A stretch of DNA of 64,000 nucleotides from Raphanus sativus (taxonomy: Eukaryota; Streptophyta; Magnoliopsida; Brassicales; Brassicaceae), in the NCBI RefSeq assembly GCF_000801105.2, contig NC_079515.1:4402001-4466000 (forward strand). The letters are read 5' to 3'. Made by a program: the position numbers and the translations under genes. This document shows, in pieces, positions 25,160-36,346 of the stretch (position 1 is the stretch's first letter; each line of letters opens with the position of its first letter). The notes beneath the pieces are model-generated. The model did no database searches. It was not told where the DNA came from and saw nothing but the letters and a program-made list of their open reading frames with translations.

Positions 25160-26979
25160 TCATACTTGCGTGCTCCTGAGGCATCGCCATTTCCTTGATC
25201 TAGGGACCTTCTCTAGTAGCATTTGCAGTCCCATGTTGTTTGCTGACATCCCATACATGTACCTACACACACATTTTCATTGCAACATAGACTTAATGTA
25301 AGTTTCAAACACCAACTTCTAACTATAAAAAAAAAGAAACAATGTCTCTAGTGGAAGAGATCAACTTCGTCTTTGTATCAAGTACAAGGATCTTCTTCAT
25401 GCAATAAGAGATCTACTTACTTGCTTCGACGAGCCTTTCTTCTCCAGGAAACAAAAGATGTGATCCACTGCATAGCAACAAATAATCAAAAGAAGTGAGA
25501 CATAGCTTTAGAAGCAAGACTAAGCCTAACGAAACATTCGCCTCAGGTTCCCGAATTTTTTTAAAAAGATTATATATACATAGGTCTACAAATTTGTAAA
25601 AGAAAAACTGTTCAGGTCCCATGAAATCTTTATTAAATCGTCTATAGACCCCAAAGTCTCAGATACAATGTTTCCTATTAGTATATGCTCTGTCTTAATA
25701 AAAACTCAAGAATTTGGGATGAAGGGAGCAGAGTGACCTTAAAGACTGGCGTGAAAGGCAATGGCCCATCAGCGGATGCTTTCCGTAGAGGCAACCTCCT
25801 TTGAGGGACAACTTCCTTTGACAAATGCTGAGCAATCTCTTTCAACAGCACCATCTGAGCCTTCTCGGTCCTCATAGAAACAAGCGCCTGCTTCATCGAT
25901 TCCCTGTCAGCTTCCAGCGCTTGAAGCCTCATGTAGAGTTTCGTTATATCAGGATCACCACCAAGATCCTCCATCTCTTCTTCTCTCGGGAAAACCACAT
26001 TCCCATCTGAAGTCTCCGCCTCAAGCTTCTTCTGCTCGGTTCCACCACTATGATGTACAGAATCAATGGTGTAGACTCTATCACTCATGTCATCATCTCC
26101 TATATCAGACGAATCATCATTAGCCACTTTCCTAGGAGACTCAACATAAGCATCAGTCCTAACTTCTTTAGTAGACATCCTCCTGAAATGTCGTTGTGGC
26201 CTTGGACTCTGACCAACCACAACCATCTTCTCTTTCACACCGGAGAAACCACCATCCAGCTCAGTAAAGCTAGGATTCGTCTCCATCTCGCTGATCCTCT
26301 GATCCAAAGTCTTTAAAGGCGAATCAGCAGGCGGGTAGTTCCCATCATCAGCAACATAGATATCATGATTCTCAACCACATTACACTTCAAAGGAGGATA
26401 GTCATACACAGGGAGATCATCATATTCACTACTCATCAAGCTCTTCTCCTCCCCACCTTCAGCTTCAGCCTCCGTTAGACCATAACTCATCATCCTATGC
26501 TTATAAGCCTGAGCCTCACAGGTCAAAGCCATAATAGTCTGCTCCCTCTGGTTCAACACATCCTCCAAGGCCAACATCTCCTGCAAATCATGCTCCATCT
26601 TCTCCCCAGCGTAGAGCTTGTACTGCCTGAGCTCCATCTGAAGCTCGGCCTTCTCGTTCTGCAGCCTCTGCATCACGTTCATCGACTCGTCCGCCGCCGA
26701 GGCCGCCGCGTTCCTCTCTTTCTCCAGCTCGTCGTAGAGCTCCTGGATCGACTGCTGCTGGCTGGCGACGGTTTCTCGGAGCAGCTCGCATTCGTTCTCG
26801 ATGTGGACTTTGGGGTTGTTGGATGAACCACCGCCGTCGACGAGGAGCTCGTCGGCTTCGTCGAGTCTACGTTTCACGGAACGGTTCGAGGGACGTGGAG
26901 AGGAGGAGTGGTGGCATCCACAGTCGCAGCATTGGATTGGATCTCTCGACGGAGGAGAGGACTCTGTTCCTGATTCCAT
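25160..26979 (-). CDS. MYOB7-like: Myosin-binding protein 7-like (GTD-binding, DUF593)
   Basis: Three minus-strand exons: 26979-25738, 25467-25421 and 25262-25160, about 463 aa. The N-terminus has a Cys cluster (IQCCDCGCHH, residues about 16-25) and a basic stretch. Residues about 58-170 form the coiled-coil GTD-binding domain of DUF593 proteins (ENECELLRETVASQQQSIQELYDELEKERNAAASAADE in two segments, then QNEKAELQMELRQYKLYAGEKMEHDLQE), which in Arabidopsis MYOB proteins binds the globular tail of class XI myosins on vesicles. A second coiled coil is near residues 345-385. The last two exons encode WITSFVSWRRKARRSK and a short tail, closely matching MYOB7-like proteins. Unlike MYOB1-type members no N-terminal membrane segment is seen, as expected for MYOB7. 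It is divergent from the SAM-domain gene. A host gene with no signs of damage. Confidence 0.88.
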
Positions 26980-28612
26980 CTTAATCGGAAGATTCGGTTC
27001 TCACAACAAAAGAGGGAGACTTTAAGCCCTAGAGAGCTTGGTTATTGCGATACATGATGATCCTCTGCGTAAAGCATCAAACTTTATATGTATGAATTTA
27101 GATCATCATAGAATCTCAATTCTCAAATTCGAATCATAATAGAGAGAAAAACGTTAAAAATTGAAGCTTTTTACCTTTCTGGCGACGGACTCAGAAACAG
27201 AGAGACGGAATCAGGGAAGCAGAATCAATTTTTATATGTAGAAGTAAATAAATTTATATAAATTTGGAGTTTTTTTTCTCGTAAATGGAAAGAATGAAAA
27301 TGTAAAAAATTCTGGGTTTTTTTTTCTGAAAGAACCCTAATAAAAATCTGTTTTTTTTTTTGTTCGGAGAAAGTTTGTTTTTTTTTTTTTGGTCTGGTAT
27401 TAATGGGGTGGAAGGGGTTTTGGATTAATGGAGGGAGGGAGACTTCTTCTCTCTGTGTGTGTGTTTTGACTCTGTCTTCGTGGTTTTGTGAGAAGAGGTT
27501 ATTTTTGGTAGGAACGAGGAGATGCTGAATGAACGTTCAGGATGGGGTGATTGGGTTGATATAAACGGTTGAGATTTGTGGTATATGAGGTGTCTTTTAC
27601 TTTAAAAAGAAAACAGTACATGGTCATCTGGATGGCATTTGTGTACAAAGAGTTAGAGAAGATATGTATATTCTCTTTAGATGCTTTTTTCTTATTTTTA
27701 GTAAAGATTGAAATTACTTTTAAAAAAAAAAAAATTACTCTCACAACCTCATGAAAAATGGTTTTATTTTCCTTTCAAAATCATGGCCAGTAAAATGATT
27801 TCATTTTCAAATGTATGAGTTTCTGAGAAAAATAAATAAAACTTTAAAATAACAAAAAAAAATTTTAAGTAAACCTTGGCAAATTTTTAGGAAATTGTCA
27901 AGATATTTGTTACTTTTAATGATTAGGTGCCAAAATATTATAAAATAAATAATTTTATCATATTTTAAAAATAATGTCTTAAATATTAAAATATATTCCG
28001 TCACTTTTACAAAGTGTATTTTTGACATATTTTTCATAGATTTAAAAATGATTATATATATTGCATTAATTATATTTATTTAATTAATAGTATTTGAGAT
28101 AAGTAAAAATATTTATAAAATTAATGTATTTTGTAACTAATATCAAAAGTAAAGAACATATTGTAGTAAAATTTTAAAATAATATTTTTTGAAATAATAT
28201 TTTGCCAAAAAAGAATATTTACCAATAAATTTGAGTTTTTAACAGATAGTGTCTGAAAAATGACTTCTTGAAAGTGCGAAAAAAAAAAAAAAAAATGCTC
28301 CTCCCTCCGATCAGAGACGAAAGCTCAACGATAGTCATCGTCATGCCTCACTGACTGAACATTAGAAACTCAAAAGGTACGACCTCCTTCACATCCATCC
28401 ATCTCTCTTCAATCCCTTTGCTTATTAGCCGCTTCTGGATCGCAAAGCTACCGACTTTATCCCCAATCTCTCCTCTACTTTACTGAAAAACGGAACTTGG
28501 ATTCTAGGGTTTCGCCGATTTCACTGGGTTTTGCTTCGATTCCTAATCTTTTAGTGTTACTCTCACAAAGATTACAACTTTCTGTTACTGTTGTTGGAGA
28601 TTTCAGGGTTTA
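26980..28612. other. Shared divergent promoter region of the MYOB7-like and SAM-domain genes
   Basis: About 26980-27480 is the leader and promoter side of the minus-strand gene, with poly-T runs and GA-rich sequence. 27700-28290 is AT-rich without coding signal. 28300-28612 is the leader of the SAM gene, with an apparent 5' UTR intron from GTACGACC (28377) to TTTCAG (28606). Confidence 0.5.
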
Positions 28613-30322
28613 ATGGCGAGGCAAAGGCCTAAACAGCTGGAGCCAAACAGGATTGGTTCTTCCAAGCTGGGTTTCGATGGGGAAGAAGAAGACGGTTGGG
28701 TTTTCGTAAAGAAGCAGAGAGTCATCGTTGTGTTGCCTTCTCTTCCTCTACCTGAGCCTTCTTTCACTCTGGAGAAGCCGCCGCCTGCAGCTTCTCATCC
28801 ACAAGTTGAGCTTAGAAGAGACTCCGTTGTTGTTGCTGCTGATAATAATAATCAAGAAACTGCTCGTGTGGTGGTGGTTCCTTCTCTTCCTCCACCTGAG
28901 CAGTTCGTTTCGCAGAAGCCTGAGACTTGTCGGTCACTAGTTGAGTTGAGAGACGTTATCGCTGCGGATATACATAAAACTACTCCTCTTCACACAGTGG
29001 TACCTTCTCTTTCTCTACCTGAGCCTTTCGTTTTTCAGAAGCCTGCAACGTCTCCTGTTCACACAATGTTGCCTTATGTTCCTGTACCTGAAACTTCTCA
29101 AACACAAGCTGAGTTTAGAGATGATAAGCATGAAGCTTCTCTTGTTCACACTGTGGTGCCTTCTTTTCCGGGAACTGAGCGTATCACTTTGCTGAAACCT
29201 GCAGCTTCCCAATCACGAGGTGATTCAAGAGCAGAGGAGGAGAAGCGCAAAGCTAGTCTTGTTCACACAGTGATGATGCCTTCTCTTCCGGTAACTGAAC
29301 ATACCCCTTTGCAGAAACCTGCAGCTTGGAGATCACAAGCTGAGTTTAGATCCAAGGAAACGCCCAAAGCTAAGCTTGCTCACACTATGGTAGTGCCTTC
29401 TGGTCCTGTAAACGAACGTGTTATCGCTTTGCAGAAACCTACAACTTCAAAATCACAAGCTGAGGAGACGCTCAAAGGTCCTCTTCTTTCAGTAACAGAT
29501 CATCGCAGTTTGCAGAAGCCTGTAGCTTCTCAGTCACAAGCTGCGTTAAGAGCCAAGGAGACGCTCAAAGCTACTCGTGTTCAAGCGGTGCCGCCTTCTC
29601 TTCCTGTGCTTGAATACTGCACTTTGCAGAAGAAGCCTGCAACTTGGCAATCTCAAGCTCAGGAGACGCGCAAAGCTCCTCTTGCTAACACTGTGGTGGT
29701 GTCTTCTCTTCCAGTAAATTTGCAGAAGCCTGCAACTTCTCAGTCACAAGCTAACTTGAGAGCCAAGGAGACGCCCAAAGCCACTCCTGTTCAAGCAGTG
29801 GTGCCTCCTCTTCCTGTGCTTGACTATTGCACTTTGCAGAAGCCTGCAAGAGACTTTGTATCAGATGCTCAGGAAACAGCTGATTTTCAAGCGGTAGACA
29901 AACCGGAGAGGGCGGTGGACCGCAGGAAAGCTCCTCCTCCAGGTCCAAGAAGATCACTACAGGAACCAGAAAGAAGGCTGGCGATTCAAAGAAACCGTCG
30001 TGCAAGTCACAACAAGCCTGTAAGGTTTCCTAGAGTGATGTGCAGCTCTGTGGCTATGGACAACGAGAAGCTTAGAGTAGTGAATCTGGAGAAGAAGGTT
30101 GAGAAAGCAGGAGGGTTGAACGAATGGGTGGGATCTATAGGGTTGGGGAGAGAGTTTGAGAGGATGCTGAGAGGACAGAGGATGAGTAAGTTTCAGATGG
30201 CGAATCTGACGATGGAGAAGCTTAAGCAGATGGGTGCTTTAGCTGTTGGACCTAGAAGAAAGCTTATACATGCTATTCGTTGTGTCTATCACCCGCATTG
30301 TCTTCGTGCTTCCTTTAACTGA
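28613..30322 (+). CDS. SAM-domain protein with a long imperfect Pro/Lys-rich repeat region
   Basis: Single coding exon of 569 aa; ATG 28613 follows a 5' UTR intron acceptor. Residues about 40-430 are roughly ten imperfect repeats of 30-40 aa built on VVPSLPVxE....LQKPAxSQSQAELRAKETxKA. A basic region follows (RRKAPPPGPRRSLQEPERRL). A sterile alpha motif occupies about residues 500-562 (AGGLNEWVGSIGLG.EFERML, then FQMANLTMEKLKQMGALAVGPRRKLIHAI), a fold used for protein or RNA contacts. The SAM end resembles Arabidopsis SAM proteins such as At3g11890 (from memory). The repeat region is intrinsically disordered and probably varies in copy number between alleles. Biological role unknown. Confidence 0.8.
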   Translation: MARQRPKQLEPNRIGSSKLGFDGEEEDGWVFVKKQRVIVVLPSLPLPEPSFTLEKPPPAASHPQVELRRDSVVVAADNNNQETARVVVVPSLPPPEQFVSQKPETCRSLVELRDVIAADIHKTTPLHTVVPSLSLPEPFVFQKPATSPVHTMLPYVPVPETSQTQAEFRDDKHEASLVHTVVPSFPGTERITLLKPAASQSRGDSRAEEEKRKASLVHTVMMPSLPVTEHTPLQKPAAWRSQAEFRSKETPKAKLAHTMVVPSGPVNERVIALQKPTTSKSQAEETLKGPLLSVTDHRSLQKPVASQSQAALRAKETLKATRVQAVPPSLPVLEYCTLQKKPATWQSQAQETRKAPLANTVVVSSLPVNLQKPATSQSQANLRAKETPKATPVQAVVPPLPVLDYCTLQKPARDFVSDAQETADFQAVDKPERAVDRRKAPPPGPRRSLQEPERRLAIQRNRRASHNKPVRFPRVMCSSVAMDNEKLRVVNLEKKVEKAGGLNEWVGSIGLGREFERMLRGQRMSKFQMANLTMEKLKQMGALAVGPRRKLIHAIRCVYHPHCLRASFN

Positions 30323-30793
30323 AAACAAAAAAAATACACATCTTATCACAGTTTAGTCCTTTTCATTGTCCAATAAAGGAAACTTTCATAATTACTTGTT
30401 TGATTTAGAGATTTTCAAATCTTAATGGTCAGAGTTTGATGAGTGCTTGTAAAAGTTTAGGCGTGTTAGGTGGATGGTAGAGCGTTCTAATCTCTGGATA
30501 TTCGGTTGATTTAAGGCCTTTTCCTAAATTTGTTGGTGTGTCCTGATTTTTTTATTTAAGTTTCTAATTAAAGCTAAGGTGTCACCAAGTTTTTGTCAAT
30601 GAACGAAAATGAAAATTATTGAAAAAAATCAATGTTTTTTTGTAACTTGGGCTTGAAAAATTCAATGTTAGATGGAACAATTTGGATGAATGTGAAATGC
30701 AGATTTGTGACCACTGTTTTGATAAATAATGATGTAATTAATATTTGTACTAGTTTTATGTCTATTTGTGAAGTTAACGTTGACATATATGCA
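30323..30793. other. 3' flank of the SAM-domain gene
   Basis: 3' UTR and AT-rich intergenic DNA with no recognised gene. Confidence 0.5.
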
Positions 30794-30809
30794 ATCTCAC
30801 CAACTTGTT

Positions 30810-30992
30810 TTGTTTCTTGTAAAAGAAAAGGATTAAACTCAAGTCAATCGAACCTACAGATAGACTTTCTCGTGGACATTCAAATGAATCCAAAGCAATG
30901 GATCCATATCCGTATGACCAGTAGGAATCGAACCCATGACTGTATTAAGACCGAAGCTCTCTTAAATACCATTAGGCTAATTCGGCCGGTTG
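30810..30992 (-). mobile_element. tRNA-derived SINE (minus orientation)
   Basis: A 183-bp element flanked by a perfect 16-bp target duplication, ATCTCACCAACTTGTT, at 30794-30809 and 30993-31008. On the minus strand it begins with a tRNA-like head holding pol III box A (TTAGCCTAATGG, complement of 30969-30980) and box B (GGTTCGATTCC, complement of 30924-30934), followed by a body and an A/T-rich tail. The head does not fold as a normal tRNA, and the target duplication shows it is a retroposon. Confidence 0.88.
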
Positions 30993-31992
30993 ATCTCACC
31001 AACTTGTTAACGTTGACATATGCAATAATCCCAATAACTAACTTTTTCTGTTGTGCACCTCCTTCCTTCATAATAACTAACTAGTTAACAACATATGCAA
31101 TAATCTCACTAACTACTTGATCCCAAGATCTTGTTTCCTATCTTAATTTATACCAACAACAAATCTCTCTCTATATATGTAACACACTGAGGATCCAAAA
31201 AAATAAAAGCTGAGATGGAGTCCACATTTATACAAGCAAAATGATCTATAAAACAAAAAAATCAATTACGTAAATTAATTCAGTACTTACACGAAACAGC
31301 ATTTCTAAAATAAATAGATAAGCCCTCCTAAGAGCATGCCCATTAGCGGTTTTTAACGGGTTCATGGGCTCAAGTTCTTAGGGCCGGGCAGGAAAAATAA
31401 AATCGAAAATGGACAATATTCGGTGACCCGAGTCTTACGCGTGATCCGCTCTTAGACGGGTTCAAGACACGTGTTCGTAAGGCATTGGCCCCGCGTTTTC
31501 GAGTTTACGCGAAGCATTGACCGAGACCATTCATTTTCTTTTGTTCTTCGATAGCTAGGGTTTCTCTCCTCCGAAAGGCGATTGAGAGGTGATTCTCGTG
31601 CGACGGCGAGTTCCGAAGCTTTTCATCATCAAATCGACGAAGAACGGTTCCCTTCACGAGCTCAGGTCAGTATCGAGTAGATTCTCCATCATTTTAAAGC
31701 GGTTTGGGTCTCGGGGATTCTTAATCAATTTAGGGTTTTCGTAGTAGGGTTCGAAATCGAGTTGATTGTTTCGATTAAAGGTCATGCGGGGTTGTATTTA
31801 CCGAGTTATGGTTGGTTTATCGGGGATTGTTAATTGATTTGGGGATTTAGGGTTAGGGTTCGAAATTGATTTGGGGGTTTTACAGGTTACGGTTCTTAAT
31901 CGATTATGTGGGTTTAGGGTTACGGTTCTTAATCGTCTAGACGGGTTAATTGTTTCGGGTTCACTAATGATTGACATTTGTTTGTGGTAGAG

Positions 31993-32594
31993 ATGGATCC
32001 CGCAGCAGAGAGAAGAGACATGAAGAGGAACATTGAGTACAACAACAGTTTGATCTATGTGGCGGATTCAGAGTACGGGATACCAAGTAGGTGTTACTGT
32101 GGTGGGAAAATGATAGACGAGGTTCAGGGGAAGGAGGAGAGAGACACTCTTCCGGGGAAGCGCTTCTTTACCTGCATAAACTACGAGGTAGTGTTTGAAT
32201 TCTTTCTTTGTTTCAGTTATATTTCAATTTTTTTTCCTATCAAGATTCTGATGAGTTATATATTTTTGTTTTTGGTATAACCAAGGCTGATGGGCTCCAT
32301 TATCGTCAGCCTTGGGTGTTTGGTGTCCAGGAGGAGATCGAGAAGCTGACTGCCCGGCTGGAGAAGGCTGAGAAGGTGATCAAGGAGGTGCCCATCCTCA
32401 ATCAACAGATTGAGTCACTAGAGGTAATCTCTTCTCTCTTCATTGCATTGCTTTATTGTTTTGGTGTTTTATTTTATATTAACTCATTTTATTTTTCTTC
32501 TTTACATGTCCAGGAACAGGTTAAAAGGCTCTCTGGACAGGTGGATGTTCTCTCAGTGAAGGTCGCCGACTTGGAGATGGTCTGCTTGGATTAA
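31993..32594 (+). CDS. GRF-type zinc-finger protein with C-terminal coiled coil (At4g04775-like)
   Basis: Three exons in frame: 31993-32187, 32286-32423 and 32514-32594, about 137 aa. The ATG directly follows an intron-like acceptor (GTGGTAG), so a leader intron is likely. Residues about 30-62 form the GRF zinc finger (GIPSRCYCGGKM...GKRFFTCINYE), continuing as ADGLHYRQPW across the first junction. The rest is a leucine-heptad coiled coil (EEIEKLTARLEKAEKVIKE, then EQVKRLSGQVDVLSVKVADLE). GRF fingers bind single-stranded DNA or RNA. The gene lies inside the Harbinger inverted repeats, so it moves with the transposon; whether it is cargo or a working part is unknown. Confidence 0.8.
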
Positions 32595-32619
32595 AGGTAA
32601 GACTCAACTCAAAGTTTCT

Positions 32620-33054
32620 GTTTCTCTTTTTTTTTAATATATACTTGTAGTATAAAAAGTATACTTGTAGTATATACTTGACTAGAACTTTTTATACTAG
32701 AAGTATATTAAATTGACTAGAACTTTTTATACTACAACTATAAACTACAAGTAGAACTACAATTATAAACTACAACTAAAAGCAAAACTATAAACTAGAA
32801 CTAGATCATAAATTGTATCGGTTTGTTGGTTGGTTGCTGTGATTAATATGGATTGTACTGAGGTTTAAATTGACTGATTTGATAGCTAGAGTTTGTACTG
32901 ATTTGATAGCTAGAGTTTAATGAAATAGCGATAGCTAGTTGTTGTGTAATGAATGTTTGGTAGTTAGAGTTTAATGTACTAGACTAAACTAGTTTAAAAA
33001 CTTAGCAAGTCCTCATGTAAAACACACACATATCTAACCCAAACTGAAACCAAA
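32620..33054. repeat. Low-complexity ACTAGAACTTTTTATACTAC-type repeats
   Basis: Short imperfect repeats of TATACTTGTAGTATA, GACTAGAACTTTTTATACTA and TATAAACTACAA, then two copies of a GATTTGATAGCTAGAGTTT unit. No coding potential before the ATG at 33055. Confidence 0.65.
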
Positions 33055-33747
33055 ATGGAACATTTACCCCAAACCTCCCAAACCTCACTTCAAAGAAGGA
33101 AGTGGTCAACCAAAGAAGACGTTGTGCTCATCAGCGCTTGGTTGAACACCAGCAAGGATGCCATCGTGAGTACTGACCAGAAGGCTGGAGCTTTTTGGAA
33201 GCGCATTGTGGATTACGTCAACGCAAGCCCTGTGCTTAGTGGCGCCGTTCCTAGAGAATGGAGTCAGTGTAAGCAGAGGTGGGGAAGAATCAATGAGCAG
33301 GTCTGCAAGTTTGTGGGGTGCTATGAAGCAGCAGTAAGGGAGCAAGCGAGTGGCCAAAACGAGAATGATGTCATGAAGGCTGCCCATGACATCTTCTTCA
33401 ATGACATTGGCATCAAGTTCACACTTGAACATTGTTGGAGGGAACTTCGGTTCGATCAGAAATGGAAATCACTTGGTGTTCCCAAAGAAGGTCCCAAGGA
33501 GAAAAGGAAGGAACCTGCGGAGGTGGTGGCTGAGGAGGAAGGTGCGGAGGTTCGGCCTCCTGGTGTCAAGGCTTGCAAAGCAGCCAAACGCAAGAGGCAA
33601 GGTTATGATGAGATACATGCCATGCTTGCTGTGAAGAAGGAGATACAGCAACAGAAACTGCTAGAGCGTCTCCTTGCCAAAGACCCTACCCATCTAACTG
33701 CAAGTGAAATCACCCTCATGGAGAAACTCATTTCTGAAATGATTTGA
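33055..33747 (+). CDS. Harbinger Myb/SANT-like accessory protein (ORF1)
   Basis: One exon, 230 aa. Residues about 12-95 form a Myb/SANT-like trihelix domain (QRRKWSTKEDVVLISAWLNTSKD, with W residues also at FWKRIVDYV and CKQRWGRIN). The C-terminal half (KRKRQGYDEIHAMLAVKKEIQQQKLLERLL) is the NAM-associated, glutathione S-transferase T3-like tail common in plant Harbinger ORF1 products. In this superfamily the protein binds the transposon ends or brings the transposase into the nucleus. No stops or frameshifts, so it may still be made. Confidence 0.85.
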   Translation: MEHLPQTSQTSLQRRKWSTKEDVVLISAWLNTSKDAIVSTDQKAGAFWKRIVDYVNASPVLSGAVPREWSQCKQRWGRINEQVCKFVGCYEAAVREQASGQNENDVMKAAHDIFFNDIGIKFTLEHCWRELRFDQKWKSLGVPKEGPKEKRKEPAEVVAEEEGAEVRPPGVKACKAAKRKRQGYDEIHAMLAVKKEIQQQKLLERLLAKDPTHLTASEITLMEKLISEMI

Positions 33748-33759
33748 GATGGGTAATAT

Positions 33760-33985
33760 GATAGCTTAAGTTGTTCGTTTGATTGCTGTTGTGGTTCATT
33801 TGGATAATATGATAGCTTAAGTTGTTCATTTGGTTGCTTAATGTTGGTTGCTTGCTGTTGTGATGGATAATATGATAGCTTAAGTTGTTCATTTGGGTGC
33901 TCATGAGTATATAATTTTGGATAATATGATAGCTTAATGTTGGTTGCTTGCTGTTGTGCTCATGAGTATATAATTTTGTTTTCTT
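33760..33985. repeat. Imperfect tandem repeat of about 50 bp
   Basis: Four occurrences of ATAATATGATAGCTTAA, alternating with TTGTTCATTTGG and GTTGGTTGCTTGCTGTTGTG, immediately after the ORF1 stop. Confidence 0.75.
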
Positions 33986-34539
33986 TTGTCTTGCAGGTCA
34001 CGGGCTGCAGTTGAAGTTGTATGGCAGGAAGGGAGTGCACATGTTTATTAGCTTTATGGTTGTTGTGTTTCACGGGAAAGTGTAGTATTTTGTTTCTTTC
34101 TACACTTCAGTTCAATTAACTTGTCTTGTTTCTTTGTACTTTGTACTTGTTTGGTTGCTCACGGGTAGCAACCACATGATTACAACTTGTATCGGCTATG
34201 TACTGACTCTGCCAACTCTATATATAAAAGCAGGGTATTTGTTTCATAAATTTGCTCACTTCAGTCTCTTCTTTACTCAACTACCACTCTTCTCTCTACT
34301 TCAGTCTCTTCTTTACTCAACTCGAACTCTTCTTTACTCTACTGTCAAGACAACTTTGAAGACAACTATCAAGACAAGTAAAGATAGACTACAAGTATAC
34401 ACTCATCTATCAATCTCTATCTCTCTTTGTCATTTTATTACATAGACTACAAGTATCAAGAAATCACATTTCATTATATATATTTTTTTTAAAAGTTATG
34501 TTTTGTTATTAAAGTAATGAAGATTTATATTTTTTTTTC

Positions 34540-34803
34540 AAGATATCACATTTTATTATTAGACTAGTGAAGATTTTAATTTTTATTTCAAAAAAAATAT
34601 GTTTCTTATTAGACTAGTGAAGATTTTAATTTTTTTTCAAAAAAAAATATGTTTCTTATTAGACTAGTGAAGATTTTAATTTTTTTTCAAAAAAAAATAT
34701 GTTTCTTATTAGATTTTAATTTTTTTTCAACAAAAAAATATGTTTCTTATTAGATTTTAATTTTTTTTCAAAAAAAAATATGTTTCTTATTAAACTTGTG
34801 AAT
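34540..34803. repeat. Five-copy tandem repeat of about 45-60 bp
   Basis: Units contain ATATGTTTCTTATTAGA followed by GATTTTAATTTTTTTTCAA; the first three also carry CTAGTGAAGATTT. The array ends just before the transposase ATG at 34845. Confidence 0.8.
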
Positions 34804-34844
34804 AATTAAATTTTTTCTTGTATGAAGGAAGAAGTGTTCAAGTG

Positions 34845-36137
34845 ATGTCTTTCTCATCAGATGATGCAGCAGATAAACTAATTGAAGATACGTTTGACGA
34901 ACATGTTGATAATTTTATCGACCAACAAGTTGATAATTTCATCGACCAACAAATTAACAAGCCGAAGAGACGAGCTTATATCGAAAGACATAGGGAGCAA
35001 GGCCACGAAGACCTTTGGAATGACTATTTCAGTGAAAATCCTACATACCCACCAGAAATGTTTAGGCGGCGTTTTCGAATGACGAAGCCATTGTTCCTTT
35101 CCATTGTCGATCGCCTGAGTAATGAAGTTCCATACTTTCGTCAAAGACAAAATGCTCACGGAAGGTACGGCCTATCTGCACTTCAAAAGTGTACTGCAGC
35201 TATACGTATGCTAGCATATGGTCAATCGGGAGATACGTATGACGAATATCTCCGACTTGGTGAGAGTACCGCACTTTTATGTTTGGAGAAGTTCAACGAA
35301 GCGATAATACAATTGTTTGGAGATGAGTATCTACGAAAACCTACACCAGCTGATCTTCAACGATTACTCGATATCGGAGAGGTACGCGGATTTCCGGGAA
35401 TGATAGGCAGCATCGACTGTATGCATTGGGAGTGGAAAAACTGCCCTAGGTCTTGGAGAGGGCAGTACACACGAGGTCACGGAAAGCCGACCATTGTCTT
35501 AGAGGCTGTGGCATCACAGGATCTTTGGATATGGCACGCATTTTTCGGTTTACCAGGTACCCTAAACGATATTAATGTTCTCGATCGATCACAAGTTTTT
35601 TCTGACATTATACAAGGTCGAGCTCCTAAAGTTAATTTCACGGTCAACGGCCACAATTATCGTATGGCGTACTACCTTACAGATGGAATCTATCCGAAAT
35701 GGTCAACATTTATCCAATCCATTCCACTACCTCAAGGTCTTAAAGCTGAGCTTTTTGCTGAAAAATAAGAATCCGCCAGAAAAGATGTCGAACGTGCTTT
35801 CGGAGTTTTGCAATCGAGGTTTGCAATAGTAAAAAATCCTGCTCTACTATGGGACAAGGAAAAGATTGGAAAGATTATGAAAACTTGTGTCATACTACAC
35901 AATATGATAGTACAGAACGAACGAAACACATATATTCTGTCTGATACATCTGAGTTCGAGTCGGGAGAGTCAAGCAGGAGTTCACAGGTGGAAATCTCGC
36001 AACCTACGGACTCTCCTTCCAACTTCGTTAATAGGCATGGCATTCAAGCTCAAATTCGGGATCAACAAAAACATGATCGTTTGAAAGCCGATTTAGTTGA
36101 AAATATATGGCACAAATTTGGTAATCTAGATGAATAA
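34845..36137 (+). pseudogene. PIF/Harbinger DDE transposase with one in-frame stop
   Basis: The frame from ATG 34845 would encode about 430 aa of a plant Harbinger (DDE_Tnp_4) transposase. Visible marks: RRRFRMTKPLFLSIVDRL, ALQKCTAAIRMLAYG, GFPGMIGSIDCMHWEWKNCP (first catalytic D), FFGLPGTLNDINVLDRS (second D), YYLTDGIYPKWSTF and KDVERAFGVLQSRFAIV (region of the catalytic E). One TAA at 35766-35768 stops the frame between FAEK and ESARKDVERAFG; the frame then stays open to 36137. An upstream in-frame TTG start exists, but the ATG is preferred. With the stop, the product lacks the catalytic glutamate, so it should be inactive unless the stop is read through. Confidence 0.9.
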
Positions 36138-36346
36138 TCTTTGTATGTTTTTTAATTTCTATTGTATTAAATAAATTTTTTTTTTAAAAAAAAATTATTA
36201 TTTTATTCTTATGAACCCCATTTTCGGGTTCACTAATGGAAGAACAAAATTAATACGGGTTCGTCACTATTCCCGGACCCACCCAAAAACAATAAAAAAA
36301 TCCCTATGAACCCCCCCCTTGGGGTTCACTAATGGGCATGCTCTAA

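Larger units (their letters stand above)
31332..36343 (+). mobile_element. PIF/Harbinger DNA transposon with three genes
   Basis: Perfect 15-bp inverted ends, GAGCATGCCCATTAG at 31332-31346 and complement at 36329-36343, flanked by the TAA duplication typical of PIF/Harbinger (31329-31331 and 36344-36346). 5012 bp. It encodes a Myb/SANT-like protein and a DDE transposase, the usual pair, plus a GRF zinc-finger gene. All are on the plus strand. The interior includes low-complexity tandem repeats. Confidence 0.93.

Noticed and set aside
26497..26826. Plus-strand ORF opposite the MYOB7-like gene
   Set aside because: Antisense shadow of the coiled-coil coding exon; Leu-rich because of codon complementarity.
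30910..30992. tRNA gene on the minus strand
   Set aside because: Only the A and B boxes match; the arms do not fold as a tRNA and the whole unit is bounded by a 16-bp target duplication, so it is a SINE.
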